Assembly (NCBI RefSeq): GCF_015752045.1
Contig: NZ_JADOUS010000006.1
Location: 230,805-294,804, forward strand
Direction: 5' to 3'
Source: Arthrobacter_D sp015752045
Lineage (GTDB): Bacteria; Actinomycetota; Actinomycetes; Actinomycetales; Micrococcaceae
Length of the DNA stretch: 64,000 nt
The notes under the pieces were generated by a model. That model had not been told where the DNA came from and did not search any database. It saw only the letters and a program-made list of their open reading frames with translations. The translations under genes and the position numbers were made by a program. This document shows positions 47,136 through 56,811 of this stretch, piece by piece. Position 1 is the first letter of the stretch, and each line of letters starts with the position of its first letter.

Positions 47136-48281
47136 CTAGCGGAGCGTGAAGATCCGCCGTACCACCCTGCCCTCGGCGAGCGCATCGAGGCTCTCGTTGA
47201 GGTCCTCGAGCGGCCGGGTGTCCGTGTGGAGCAGCTCGACGGGCAGGCGCCCCTGCCGCCACAGCTCCAGGTAGGCGAGGATGTCCCGCTCCGGGACGGC
47301 GTCCCCCATGTAGGACCCGAGCAGCCGCCGTCCGAGCCCGGCGAACTGGAGGGCCTGGGTGGAGATCTCCTGGTCCGGATGGGGCAGGCCCACGGACACG
47401 AGGGCGCCACCCCGGGAGAGCAGCTGCAGGCCCGCCTCCATGACGCGGGCGCTCCCCACCGCCTCGATCACGACGTCGGTCCCGCCGTCCGTCGCGCGAC
47501 CCACCAGGTCGGCGGCCTCCTCCGGCGCACCCGCGTGCTGCGCACCGCAGCGCAGGCCGAGCTCCTGCTTGGCGGGGAGCGGGTCGATCGCGATGACGGT
47601 GGTGCCGGGGATCTGGGCCGCGGCCATCACGGCCATGAGGCCCACCGCGCCGAGGCCGAAGACGACGACCGACTGTCCCTCCCGGACGGCGGCCGTGTTC
47701 AGGACGGCGCCGATCCCGGTCAGGGCCGCGCAGCCGAACATCGCCGCGACGTCGAAGGGGACGTCGTCGTCGATCACGACGACCGATTCACGGGCCACGA
47801 CGGCGTACTCCGCGAACGCGGAGACGCCCAGGTGGTGGTTGACGCGGCCGCCGTCGGCGTCGCGCAGCAGGGCCGGCCCGTGCAGCAGGTCGCCGCTGCC
47901 GTTGGACTCCGCGCCCCGGTAGCAGAGCGCCGGACGCCCGGCCGAGCAGGCACGGCATCGTCCGCAGGCGGGCACGAAGACGAGCACCACATGGTCGCCG
48001 ACCCGCACGTCGCCGACATCCTCGCCGATGCCCTCGACGACGCCGGTCGCCTCATGGCCGAGCGCCATCGGCAGCGGGCGGACGCGGGACCCGTTGATGA
48101 CGGACAGGTCGGAGTGGCACAGGCTCGCGCGGGCGATCCGCACGAGCACCTCGCCTCGCCGCGGCGCAGGGACCGGAAGCGATTCCAGGGACAGCGGGGT
48201 GCTCTCCGCGTAGGGAACGGGCAGTTCGGCGGCGCGGAGAACCGCGGCGCGCATCATCGGGCTCATGGCATCCCTCGTCAT
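47136..48281 (-). CDS. Zinc-dependent alcohol dehydrogenase (class III-like MDR)
   Basis: 381 residues. Catalytic zinc ligands are in ASLCHSDLSVI and MALGHEATGVVE, and the structural zinc site is CGRCRACSAGRPALC. Rossmann motif: FGLGAVGLMAVM, with Asp following in VIAIDPLPAKQE, so NAD is likely. These enzymes oxidise alcohols or S-hydroxymethyl-thiols. In actinobacteria the mycothiol-dependent formaldehyde dehydrogenase is of this type; I cannot tell whether this protein is that or a general dehydrogenase. Two starts are possible, 48281 and 48266. It is divergent from the TerC gene. Confidence 0.88.
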   Translation of the reverse strand: MTRDAMSPMMRAAVLRAAELPVPYAESTPLSLESLPVPAPRRGEVLVRIARASLCHSDLSVINGSRVRPLPMALGHEATGVVEGIGEDVGDVRVGDHVVLVFVPACGRCRACSAGRPALCYRGAESNGSGDLLHGPALLRDADGGRVNHHLGVSAFAEYAVVARESVVVIDDDVPFDVAAMFGCAALTGIGAVLNTAAVREGQSVVVFGLGAVGLMAVMAAAQIPGTTVIAIDPLPAKQELGLRCGAQHAGAPEEAADLVGRATDGGTDVVIEAVGSARVMEAGLQLLSRGGALVSVGLPHPDQEISTQALQFAGLGRRLLGSYMGDAVPERDILAYLELWRQGRLPVELLHTDTRPLEDLNESLDALAEGRVVRRIFTLR

Positions 48282-48372
48282 AAAGGTACGGACTGCGCCA
48301 GTCTAGGGGCGTGCCCGTACCGTTAGCGGGACAATCGAGGACCATCACCAACGACGGCGGGAGATGCGCGGC

Positions 48373-49569
48373 ATGGAAGTACCGTTCTACGTCTGGGTCG
48401 GCACCATGATCGGTATCGTCGGGCTGCTGCTGTTCGACTTCTTCTTCCACGTGCGCAAGGCGCACAGTCCCACGCTGCGCGAGTCCGCGATCTGGTCCTC
48501 GATCTACGTGGGCATCGCGCTGCTGTTCGGCATCGGGGTGCTGGTGTTCGGCGGGGCGACCATGGGCACCGAGTACTTCGCCGGCTACGTCACGGAGAAG
48601 GCACTCTCCGTGGACAACCTGTTCGTCTTCCTCATCATCATGGCGAGCTTCAAGGTGCCCCGCGCCGACCAGCAGAAGGTGCTGCTCTTCGGCATCGTCT
48701 TCGCGCTGATCGCCCGCACGGGATTCATCTTCCTCGGCGCCGCGCTGATCAACAGCTTCGCCTGGGTGTTCTACATCTTCGGCCTGATCCTCCTGCTCAC
48801 CGCGGGCAACCTGCTGAAGCCGGACGCACACGACGACGACGGCGACAGCCTCATCATCCGGCTCGCGAAGCGCCTCCTCCCCGCGTCCGAGCACTACGAC
48901 GGCGACAAGCTGTTCACCATCGAGAACGGCAAGCGCGTCCTGACCCCGATGCTGCTGGTCATGATCGCGATCGGCGCCACGGACATCCTCTTCGCCCTCG
49001 ACTCCATCCCCGCGATCTTCGGGCTGACCCAGAACACGTTCATCGTGTTCACCGCCACGGCCTTCTCGCTCATGGGCCTGCGGCAGTTGTACTTCCTGAT
49101 CGACGAACTGCTGGACCGCCTGATCTACCTCTCCTACGGCCTCGCCGTGATCCTCGGGTTCATCGGCGTGAAGCTCATCCTCCACGCCCTGCACGAGAAC
49201 ACCCTGCCGTTCATCAACGACGGCGAGCACGTCCAGGTGGTCGAGATCAGTACCGGGCTCTCCCTGAGCGTGATCCTCGGAGTGCTGATCGTGACCGTGC
49301 TGGCCTCGGTCCTGAGCCCGAAGGGGCGGGCGAAGAACGCCATCTCCGGGGCGAAGCGGCACGCCACCGAGTACCTGGACCTCAACTACGAGACCGGCAT
49401 CGCCGAGCGCGAGAAGATCTTCGCCCGGCTGTGCGCCGAGGAGGAGGGCCTGAAGACGCTGCCGGAGAAGTTCAAGCGCCTCATCCGGAACGAGACCGAG
49501 TTCCTGGAGCTGATCCGCAGGGCGCACGTCGAGCACGACGCCGCGCTCGAGCGGGAACCGGGCCGGTAG
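48373..49569 (+). CDS. TerC-family integral membrane protein
   Basis: 398 residues with about eight to nine membrane segments. The TerC signature is seen in GTEYFAGYVTEKALSVDNLF, VPRADQQKVLLFGIVFALIA and MIAIGATDILFALDSIPAIF, where acidic residues inside the membrane are typical for metal-ion handling (manganese, calcium). TerC/Alx proteins export manganese and occur with tellurium resistance. GGGAG nine bases before ATG 48373 makes this start better than the ATG at 48364. I looked for a yybP-ykoY manganese riboswitch upstream and found none. Its stop lies three bases before the convergent small gene. Confidence 0.9.
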   Translation: MEVPFYVWVGTMIGIVGLLLFDFFFHVRKAHSPTLRESAIWSSIYVGIALLFGIGVLVFGGATMGTEYFAGYVTEKALSVDNLFVFLIIMASFKVPRADQQKVLLFGIVFALIARTGFIFLGAALINSFAWVFYIFGLILLLTAGNLLKPDAHDDDGDSLIIRLAKRLLPASEHYDGDKLFTIENGKRVLTPMLLVMIAIGATDILFALDSIPAIFGLTQNTFIVFTATAFSLMGLRQLYFLIDELLDRLIYLSYGLAVILGFIGVKLILHALHENTLPFINDGEHVQVVEISTGLSLSVILGVLIVTVLASVLSPKGRAKNAISGAKRHATEYLDLNYETGIAEREKIFARLCAEEEGLKTLPEKFKRLIRNETEFLELIRRAHVEHDAALEREPGR

Positions 49570-49572
49570 GCC

Positions 49573-49953
49573 CTACGCCCGCCCGTCCGCGGCGAAGCGG
49601 CCCGGGGCACCGCTGTCCAGGATCCCGCCGAGCAGTTCCGGCGGGGCCCCGGGCGGCAGCGGGATGCCGCCCCGGAGGGCTCCTGCCGCGTTCGTGGGAC
49701 CCTTCCACGGGTAGGGGGCACGGTTGAAGCGGGACTCCTCGGCAGGGAGGACGTCGTCGATCAGTTCGTTGACGGCCTGGGAGACGAGGTCGGCGTCCTC
49801 GGCGTCGAGGCCGAGGATCCCGTGGAGGTACGCGTCGAACTCGAAGTAGTCGACAGCGCCCCCCATGGCGCAGCAGTGCATCCACGTCCCGTAGACGGAG
49901 AGTCCCGCGAACTCCATGGCCATCAGCGTGTCCTTGTGCTGCATCCAGCTCAA
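49573..49953 (-). CDS. Small conserved protein of unknown function (paralogue of 5556-5858)
   Basis: 126 residues. The central part EFDAYLHGILGLDAEDADLV and SQAVNELIDDVLPAEESRFN matches the protein at 5556-5858. The C-terminus is Gly- and Pro-rich and not shared. Two Cys in GTWMHCCAMGG stand before the conserved core and are absent in the paralogue. There is no membrane segment or known catalytic motif. Start at 49953 (MSWMQHKD); internal ATGs at 49944 and 49923 are possible. The function is unknown. Confidence 0.65.
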   Translation of the reverse strand: MSWMQHKDTLMAMEFAGLSVYGTWMHCCAMGGAVDYFEFDAYLHGILGLDAEDADLVSQAVNELIDDVLPAEESRFNRAPYPWKGPTNAAGALRGGIPLPPGAPPELLGGILDSGAPGRFAADGRA

Positions 49954-50050
49954 CCCCCAGTCGTGGCCCCCGACTGAGCCTCCACCGATCCTGCCGGACC
50001 AACGTCAACTGAACCGGGCGTTCAGTCTCAGTTTTGACGCAAGGGAAGGC

Positions 50051-50365
50051 TCAGTGCGCGACTTTCAGCCCGATCACGCCACCGATGATCATCAGCAGGA
50101 ACACGACCTTCAGGAGTGACGCCGGCTCCGTGCCGGTCGCCATCGCATACACGACGGTCAGCGACGCGCCGATGCCCACCCAGACCGCATACGCGGTCCC
50201 GATGGGCAGGGTCCGCATCGCGTAGGCCAGGCCGGCCATGCTCGCGGCGATGGCGACGCCGAACACCACGGTCGGCGCCAGGCGGCTGAAGCCCTCCGAT
50301 CTGCCGAGGGCTGTCGCCCACACGGCTTCGAGGACTCCGGAGATTACAAGGACGATCCAGGCCAT
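50051..50365 (-). CDS. Small multidrug resistance family exporter, probable guanidinium exporter (Gdx)
   Basis: 104 residues, four membrane segments. The SMR features are complete: MAWIVLVISGVLEAVWATAL with the essential membrane Glu13, GTAYAVWVGIGASLTVVYAM and VVFLLMIIGGVIGLKVAH. The G-x-x-E-x-x-W-A-x-A pattern fits the SugE/Gdx branch, which exports guanidinium in exchange for protons, rather than the EmrE branch. A guanidine-III riboswitch lies directly upstream and makes the substrate assignment strong. Two SMR subunits act together in opposite orientation in the membrane. Confidence 0.9.
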   Translation of the reverse strand: MAWIVLVISGVLEAVWATALGRSEGFSRLAPTVVFGVAIAASMAGLAYAMRTLPIGTAYAVWVGIGASLTVVYAMATGTEPASLLKVVFLLMIIGGVIGLKVAH

Positions 50366-50375
50366 GACTCTCTCT

Positions 50376-50418
50376 GGGCCGTCTTGTCGCACACCGGGTA
50401 CGGCACCCCTCGTCCGGG
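50376..50418 (-). ncRNA. Guanidine-III riboswitch
   Basis: On the minus strand the sequence contains CCGGACGAGG, then GCCGUACCCGG and ACAAGACGGC in order and spacing of the guanidine-III class. CCGG/CCGG forms P1 and GCCGU pairs with ACGGC to make the pseudoknot. The AGAGAGAG ribosome site follows within ten bases of its 3' end and the ATG at 50365 after that, so guanidine binding would be expected to free the ribosome site. Confidence 0.87.
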
Positions 50419-50524
50419 AAGCAGCATGACGCGCTCCAGCACCCATGCTGTCACGGATGCGGGGTCGGGGGAGCGCCCGCCCGGTTCGTGCGGGGGTGCT
50501 CCGGCCCGGGTAGGGTGCCGGGGA

Positions 50525-52162
<1,638 letters not shown>

Positions 52163-52168
52163 CCCTCC

Positions 52169-52174
52169 AGTCTA
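52169..52174 (-). promoter_or_regulatory. Probable -10 TAGACT of the ABC-F gene
   Basis: On the minus strand TAGACT lies six bases before the ATG at 52162; GGAGGG between them is too close to the ATG for use as a normal ribosome site. Confidence 0.5.
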
Positions 52175-52316
52175 GGAGGGACGGGCCTGCCCGCCCGTGC
52201 CGGTCCGACGACTCGGCTCCGGCCCATCGACGCGGCCCGGTGGGTGGGCATGAATCCGGATGCCCGTCGGGAGGGGTCCGTCAGCGAGCAGAACGGCCTC
52301 TCCGGGGCGACGCGGC

Positions 52317-52538
52317 TCAGGCCGCGACGTGCCAGATGCTGTACTCGTCGAGGTGGAGGATGGCACGGTGCCCGGCGAGGTCGTCGCGGATCCAGACGAC
52401 GCCGAGGGAGGGAGCGGCGTCCTCGACACACCCGCGGTAGTGCACTTCGTTCCTGCGGCGGGCTTCGACGATCGCCCCCGGTGCCAGCGCGCAGAGATCG
52501 AGGATGCGGGCGGTGGTGCGGGTGGCGAGGGCGGTCAT
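52317..52538 (-). CDS. Small conserved protein of unknown function
   Basis: 73 residues starting MTALATRTTARILDLCALAP after CAAGGAG. The remainder is beta-rich: VEARRRNEVHYRGCVEDAAP, SLGVVWIRDD and LHLDEYSIWHVAA. It looks like a small beta-barrel protein of a kind seen often in Arthrobacter relatives; the function is unknown. It is not obviously tied to either neighbour. Confidence 0.6.
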   Translation of the reverse strand: MTALATRTTARILDLCALAPGAIVEARRRNEVHYRGCVEDAAPSLGVVWIRDDLAGHRAILHLDEYSIWHVAA

Positions 52539-52682
52539 CGGTGCTCCTTGGTGATCCAGGGGTCGCGGCCCGTTGAGACGGCGGGCTACCTCCATGATTC
52601 GGGAGCGGTATTGCGGGCGTGTTTCCGGGACGTTTACTTCTCGACGCCGGCGGGCCGGGACGCGGGGCGGCCCGGCTACCGG

Positions 52683-53090
52683 TCAGGAAGCGAGATCCGC
52701 CAGGGCTTTGCCGAGACGGGCGTCCGCGTCGTCGGCCACCGCTCCGACCGCCGGGCTCCCGCTGAGCTGGACCATGGTCTGCGGGTCGATGGCCTCGATC
52801 GTGGTCTCCTGCTCGTCCCGGCCGCGCCGGACGACGACGTTGCAGGGCAGGAGCGCACCCATCGAGGGTTCCGCTGCGAGGGCCCGGCTCGCGAGGGCGG
52901 GGTTGCAGGCACCGAGGATGATGTAGTCACCGACCGCATCGGCGGCCTCCGCCCCGAGTTTGGTCGCGAAGGTGGCCCGCACGTCGATCTCGGTGAGGAT
53001 CCCGAATCCCTGCTCCTTCAGTGCTTCCCTGGTGCGGCGTACCGCCTCGTCCCAGGGCAGGGGGACGGCGATGGAACGGGTGTACGTCAC
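52683..53090 (-). CDS. DUF302 family protein
   Basis: 135 residues. The DUF302 pattern is clear: DEAVRRTREALKEQGFGILTEIDVRATF in parts (REALKEQGFGILTEIDVRAT), DYIILGACNPALASRAL and GALLPCNVVVRR, with the conserved C-N-P and P-C-N motifs. DUF302 proteins are small, often in metal or sulfur-stress operons; the function is unknown. It is the second gene after the CstR-like regulator, 19 bases apart, and therefore under the same operator. The two cysteine motifs would suit a role in handling reactive sulfur species; that is inference. Confidence 0.85.
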   Translation of the reverse strand: MTYTRSIAVPLPWDEAVRRTREALKEQGFGILTEIDVRATFATKLGAEAADAVGDYIILGACNPALASRALAAEPSMGALLPCNVVVRRGRDEQETTIEAIDPQTMVQLSGSPAVGAVADDADARLGKALADLAS

Positions 53091-53109
53091 GGGTGGCTCC
53101 TTCTTCGGA

Positions 53110-53367
53110 TCAGGCGAGCGTGAGGAACAGCTTCTCGAGCTCCTTCTTGTCCAGACTGGTGTCCTCGCGGACGATGCACTGCTCGAGGCCGCTGGCGATC
53201 ACGGCGAATCCGGCCCGGTCGAGGGCCTTCGACACAGCGGCGAGCTGGGTGACGACGTCCTTGCAGTCCCTCCCTTCCTCGAGCATGCGGGTGACCGCGG
53301 CAAGCTGCCCCTGGGCACGCTTGAGGCGGTTGATGACGGGAGTCATTTCGGTCGGGTCGAGCTGCAT
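53110..53367 (-). CDS. CsoR/RcnR-family repressor of CstR (persulfide-sensing) type
   Basis: 85 residues, four-helix protein of DUF156. Cys35 in EEGRDCKDVVTQLAAVSKAL and Cys64 in IASGLEQCIV are the two conserved cysteines. The histidine that completes the C-H-C copper site in CsoR (usually four residues before the second Cys) is Gly60 here, so the site is of CstR type, which forms di- and trisulfide bridges with persulfides and then leaves DNA. The neighbours (DUF302, rhodanese) and the operator at 53404-53419 agree with a sulfide/persulfide response. Divergent from the rhodanese gene. Confidence 0.85.
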   Translation of the reverse strand: MQLDPTEMTPVINRLKRAQGQLAAVTRMLEEGRDCKDVVTQLAAVSKALDRAGFAVIASGLEQCIVREDTSLDKKELEKLFLTLA

Positions 53368-53403
53368 GGTCTTCTCCAGAAGTCGGGATTACCTGTCCAG
53401 CGT

Positions 53404-53419
53404 ATACCCCTATGGGTAT
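53404..53419. promoter_or_regulatory. CstR/CsoR-type operator
   Basis: ATACCCCTATGGGTAT is an inverted repeat with perfect 6-base arms (ATACCC/GGGTAT), the known form of operators for this family. It lies between the divergent CstR-like and rhodanese genes and abuts the -35 of the latter. Confidence 0.85.
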
Positions 53420-53420
53420 T

Positions 53421-53449
53421 TTGACACCTCGCCGGGGATGGGAAACACT
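53421..53449 (+). promoter_or_regulatory. Promoter of the rhodanese gene
   Basis: TTGACA (53421-53426), 17-base spacer, AACACT (53444-53449). A repressor on the operator directly before it would cover the -35. Confidence 0.5.
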
Positions 53450-53487
53450 CCTGGGGTACATCTTTTCGATCCGACCGAGAGGCTCCC

Positions 53488-54168
53488 ATGAGCACCCCCT
53501 CCCCTGTGAACCCCGCCGTGCCCGCCGCGTCGGAGGCGACGTCCCCGACCACGGTGACGGCGCTGTCTCCCGGGACGCTGCGGCACTGGGTGGCCGAGCA
53601 CGAGGATCTCGTGGTGATCGATGTGCGGTCCGCGGCGGAGTTCGAGTCACTGCACATCCACGGCTCCTACAACGTCCCGCTGCCACTCCTGTCGGAACAC
53701 GCCGACGAGCTCGCCGCACGCCTGGGGAGCCGGGTCGTGCTGGCCTGCCAGTCCGGCGTCCGCGCCGAGCAGGCACGCCAGAAGCTGGCCGCGTCGGGCA
53801 TCGACACGGCCCACGTCCTGACGGGCGGGGTACCCGGGTACGCCGCGGTCGGCGGCGACGTCGTGCGGGGTGGCGGTCGATGGGACCTCGAGCGCCAGGT
53901 CCGCATGGCCGCCGGCTCCCTCGTCATCGTCGGCCTCGCCGGCGGACGCTTCGTGTCCCCGAAGATCCGGGCGCTGGCGGGCGTCATCGGCACCGGCCTG
54001 ACGTTCTCGGCCGCGACGAACACGTGCGCGATGGGCCGCGCCCTGTCCGCGATGCCCTGGAACAGGGCGGCCCAGGAACCCACTCGCGAATCCGTGATCC
54101 TGTCCCTGCCCACCGCCGGCGCGGGCGCCGCGGATGCCGACGCCGACCAACAGTCCGATGCTGCATGA
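53488..54168 (+). CDS. Rhodanese-domain membrane protein (YgaP-like, with DUF2892)
   Basis: 226 residues. A rhodanese domain at about 25-130 shows LVVIDVRSAAEFESLHIHGS and the active-site loop VLACQSGVRAEQAR with the sulfur-accepting Cys, then HVLTGGVPGYAA. From about 140 a DUF2892-type region follows: RQVRMAAGSLVIVGLAGG and TFSAATNTCAMGRALSAMPW, forming a membrane hairpin as in YgaP. Such proteins move sulfane sulfur between thiols at the membrane. Control by the CstR-like protein is indicated by the shared operator. The end overlaps a 28-codon reading frame by four bases. Confidence 0.87.
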   Translation: MSTPSPVNPAVPAASEATSPTTVTALSPGTLRHWVAEHEDLVVIDVRSAAEFESLHIHGSYNVPLPLLSEHADELAARLGSRVVLACQSGVRAEQARQKLAASGIDTAHVLTGGVPGYAAVGGDVVRGGGRWDLERQVRMAAGSLVIVGLAGGRFVSPKIRALAGVIGTGLTFSAATNTCAMGRALSAMPWNRAAQEPTRESVILSLPTAGAGAADADADQQSDAA

Positions 54169-54251
54169 GCGCACTCCTGATCATCGTCCCGGCCCTGTCG
54201 AGCCTCATCGGCCTGTCCCGGGAGTCCTCGGCGGGGCGAATGCCGGAATAG
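54165..54251 (+). pseudogene. 28-codon remnant after the rhodanese gene
   Basis: A frame starting with an ATG that overlaps the rhodanese stop (ATGA) encodes MSALLIIVPALSSLIGLSRE and eight more residues. The hydrophobic start resembles the first helix of a TSUP-type permease, which often follows rhodanese genes in CstR operons, but it ends before the glycine-rich family motif. It may be the stump of a lost permease or a tiny membrane protein of its own. Confidence 0.35.
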
Positions 54252-54310
54252 GTGCCCCTGGCCACGGGTTATCCGGACAGGTCCATCGATTCCCCCAGGA
54301 GGTCCCGCAC

Positions 54311-55258
54311 GTGACGACGGTCTACGCCCTGCACGAGAACCCCGAATGGTTCCCTCCGTTCGCCCGCGCGTTCGAAGCCGAGGGCGTCGAGGTGGTCGAG
54401 TGGCTGCTCACGGACGGCGTACTGGACCTCGATGCCGTGCCGCCGGAGGGCATCTTCTGGTCGCGCATCAGCGCCTCCGCCCACACCCGCGACCACGGCC
54501 TGTCGAAGGACTACGCGCGGTCCGTCCTCTCCTGGCTCGAGGCGCACGGGCGCCGCACGGTGAACGGCCGCCGCGTCCTCGAACTCGAGATGAGCAAGGT
54601 GGACCAGCTGACCGCCCTGAAGGCCGCAGGCATCGACACCCCGCGCACGGTCGCCGCCGTCGGACGCGACCGCATCGTCGAGGCGGCGCAGGGTTTCGCG
54701 ACCCCGTTCATCGTCAAGCACAATCAGGGCGGCAAGGGCCTCGGGGTGCGGAAGTTCGACTCCCACGAGGAGCTCGCCGAGTACGTGGGGTCGAGCGGGT
54801 TCGAGGAGCCGCAGGACGGCATCACGCTCGTCCAGGAATTCATCCAGGCCGCCGAACCCTTCATCACCCGGGCGGAGATCGTGGGCGGGACGTTCGTCTA
54901 CGCGATCAAGGCCGACACGGCGCGCGGCGGCTTCCAGCTGTGCCCCGCGGACGCCTGCGCGATCGACCCGGTAACCGGCAGGCCGATCATGCCCCCGGGG
55001 GCCACCATCGCGCCCGAACCCGGCCAGCAGCTCTTCAGCCTCCGGGAGGGGTTCGACCATCCGGTGATCGCACAGTTCGAGGACTTCGCGCGGCGCACCG
55101 GCCTGGAGGTCTGCGGCATCGAGTTCATCGAGACCGCGGACGGTCGCATCCTCACCTACGACGTGAACACCAACACGAACTACAACGCCGCGGTGGAGGC
55201 GGTGGCCCCGAAGTCCGCACCCCGCGAGCTTGTGCGGTACCTCGCGACGCTCGGCTGA
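54311..55258 (+). CDS. ATP-grasp family ligase (RimK-like)
   Basis: 315 residues from GTG 54311 behind AGGAGG. ATP-grasp features: KVDQLTALKAAGIDTPRTVA (pre-grasp helix), FATPFIVKHNQGGKGLGVRK (ATP-binding Lys and glycine loop), ITLVQEFIQAAEPFITRAEI, and LEVCGIEFIETADGRILTYD with DVNTNTNYN (magnesium ligands Glu, Asn). RimK-like enzymes ligate amino acids or peptides to a carboxylate through an acyl phosphate. No obvious target peptide gene is near. A strong hairpin terminator follows about 80 bases after the stop. Confidence 0.85.
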   Translation: MTTVYALHENPEWFPPFARAFEAEGVEVVEWLLTDGVLDLDAVPPEGIFWSRISASAHTRDHGLSKDYARSVLSWLEAHGRRTVNGRRVLELEMSKVDQLTALKAAGIDTPRTVAAVGRDRIVEAAQGFATPFIVKHNQGGKGLGVRKFDSHEELAEYVGSSGFEEPQDGITLVQEFIQAAEPFITRAEIVGGTFVYAIKADTARGGFQLCPADACAIDPVTGRPIMPPGATIAPEPGQQLFSLREGFDHPVIAQFEDFARRTGLEVCGIEFIETADGRILTYDVNTNTNYNAAVEAVAPKSAPRELVRYLATLG

Positions 55259-55338
55259 CGCCGTCGTTCGTTGCGGCGCCGACCGGAAGCGGCCTCCTGA
55301 CCGCCGCGCGCGATGGACCTCAGCCCCCTCCTGCCGAA

Positions 55339-55383
55339 CACGACGACGGTGCCCCCGCGCTGCGCGGGGGCACCGTCGTCGTG
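55339..55383. terminator. Bidirectional terminator
   Basis: A stem of 21 base pairs (core arms 55341-55359 and 55363-55381, GCCCCCGCG/CGCGGGGGC in the centre) with a three-base loop between the convergent ATP-grasp and peptidase genes. Confidence 0.85.
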
Positions 55384-55395
55384 CGTGTCCGGAGA

Positions 55396-56589
55396 CTACG
55401 GAGTGACGGGGATGGTGCCCGCGTAGTCCGTGCTGTAGCCGGTGACCGGTGCGTGCGGGATCTCCTCCCAGACCTCCGGATCCGTCTGCTGCACCTCGCC
55501 GTTGGCGAGGCCGGTGAGCAGCGTGCGCATGGCCAGGATGTTCTGCTGGATGCTCTTGCCGCGCGCCTTCTGGCCCAGTGAACCGTCGCTCGTGTTACCC
55601 GAGGTCTCGAAGAACACCACCGGGTTCGAGTGGCCCTCCGGGTTCAGGCCCTGGTAGTCCAGCCCGAGCATCATGGCCGAGACCACGCCGCCCTTGATGT
55701 CGATCTCGAGGCTTCCACCGACCTGGTACCGATCCATCGTGATGAAGCCCGAACCTTTCAGTTCCTGATAGACGTAGCCGTGCATCTGGCGTGTCAGGAT
55801 GTCATAGCTGCCGCCCTCGAGCGTGGGCAGCGTGGGGCCGCCCGGCGCCAGGGAGATGCCGAGCGAGAGGGTGACGTCGTCACTCGTGCCGTATTGCTGC
55901 TTGAGGCCCTGGTGATGGATGTCGATCCCGTAGTCGGGGTCCACCATGGTCCAGTACTCGTAGAACGCCAGCGATTCGCGGGCCTGGAATTTGCCCGCCA
56001 CCCAGTCGCGATTCAGGTCGACGATGAGGTCCTGGCCTTTCGCGTCCTTTCGGGGAGCGTTCGCTGCCGTGTCCCAGAGGACCGTCTGGCGGATGTTGAG
56101 TTCGCTGCCGTCCGGGTTGTACATGGGAATGAAGTGGATGGTGAAGGCCTCGCGGATCTCCTCGTACTCCGGTGAACCATTGGTCCCGAGGTCCTTGAGG
56201 AGACTCAGGATGGACTCGGCACCGTATGGCTCATTGCCGTGGATGCGACCCTGCACCCACACGTCCTTGGGGCCGGTGCCGACCGTCGCCACGTACAGAT
56301 CCCGGCCCTGCTCGCTGGTGGCGACGCTCGTGCCCGCCTCCTCGAGCGTGAAGACGTCCACACCGTAGCGGGAGGTCTTCTCGATCTTCTCCAGTTCGGT
56401 GACCGTATCCGCGTAGGTCAGGATGCTGGCGGTGCTGGTGTTGCCCTCCGGTGACGGGAAGTTCCCCTTCGCCTGGGCGGGGCCCGAGGTCAGCAGCGGC
56501 AGCGCGAGGAGTGCTGCCAGGCTGAGCGCGAGGGTCCTGTTCCTCGCCCTGCCGATCGTGCGTGGTGACGTGGTAGTGCTCCGAATCAC
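55396..56589 (-). CDS. Secreted M14-family zinc carboxypeptidase
   Basis: 397 residues from GTG 56589, which follows GGAGG. A signal peptide of about 40 residues (LALSLAALLALPLLTSGPAQA) leads to the M14 domain: QGRIHGNEPYGAESILSLL (zinc His and Glu), FIPMYNPDGSELN with a substrate Arg in LNRDW, IDIHHQG (third zinc His) and VVFFETSG with the catalytic Glu. M14 enzymes remove C-terminal amino acids from peptides; bacterial ones can also act on cell-wall peptides. The enzyme is secreted. It is a single gene. Confidence 0.88.
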   Translation of the reverse strand: MIRSTTTSPRTIGRARNRTLALSLAALLALPLLTSGPAQAKGNFPSPEGNTSTASILTYADTVTELEKIEKTSRYGVDVFTLEEAGTSVATSEQGRDLYVATVGTGPKDVWVQGRIHGNEPYGAESILSLLKDLGTNGSPEYEEIREAFTIHFIPMYNPDGSELNIRQTVLWDTAANAPRKDAKGQDLIVDLNRDWVAGKFQARESLAFYEYWTMVDPDYGIDIHHQGLKQQYGTSDDVTLSLGISLAPGGPTLPTLEGGSYDILTRQMHGYVYQELKGSGFITMDRYQVGGSLEIDIKGGVVSAMMLGLDYQGLNPEGHSNPVVFFETSGNTSDGSLGQKARGKSIQQNILAMRTLLTGLANGEVQQTDPEVWEEIPHAPVTGYSTDYAGTIPVTP

Positions 56590-56811
56590 GAATATCCTCC
56601 ATTGGCGTAGGTGATGGACCAGCGCCGGGGACCACGCCGCACCACATCGTGCGGTTGGCAGTACCCAATGGCTGGTGCGCTTCACCGTACCGGCGACGGT
56701 CATGGATGGATAGATGGTGACCACATGGCGGCCCGACTGCCTGCGGTAGCGTGCTCGTACACGCCCGCCGCCCAGCCGGGGCGGCAGCGCCCCACCCGGA
56801 AGGATGCAGCA

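Noticed and set aside
48240..48372. Possible yybP-ykoY manganese riboswitch before the TerC gene
   Set aside because: TerC genes often carry it, but the short upstream region has neither its conserved loops nor enough length.
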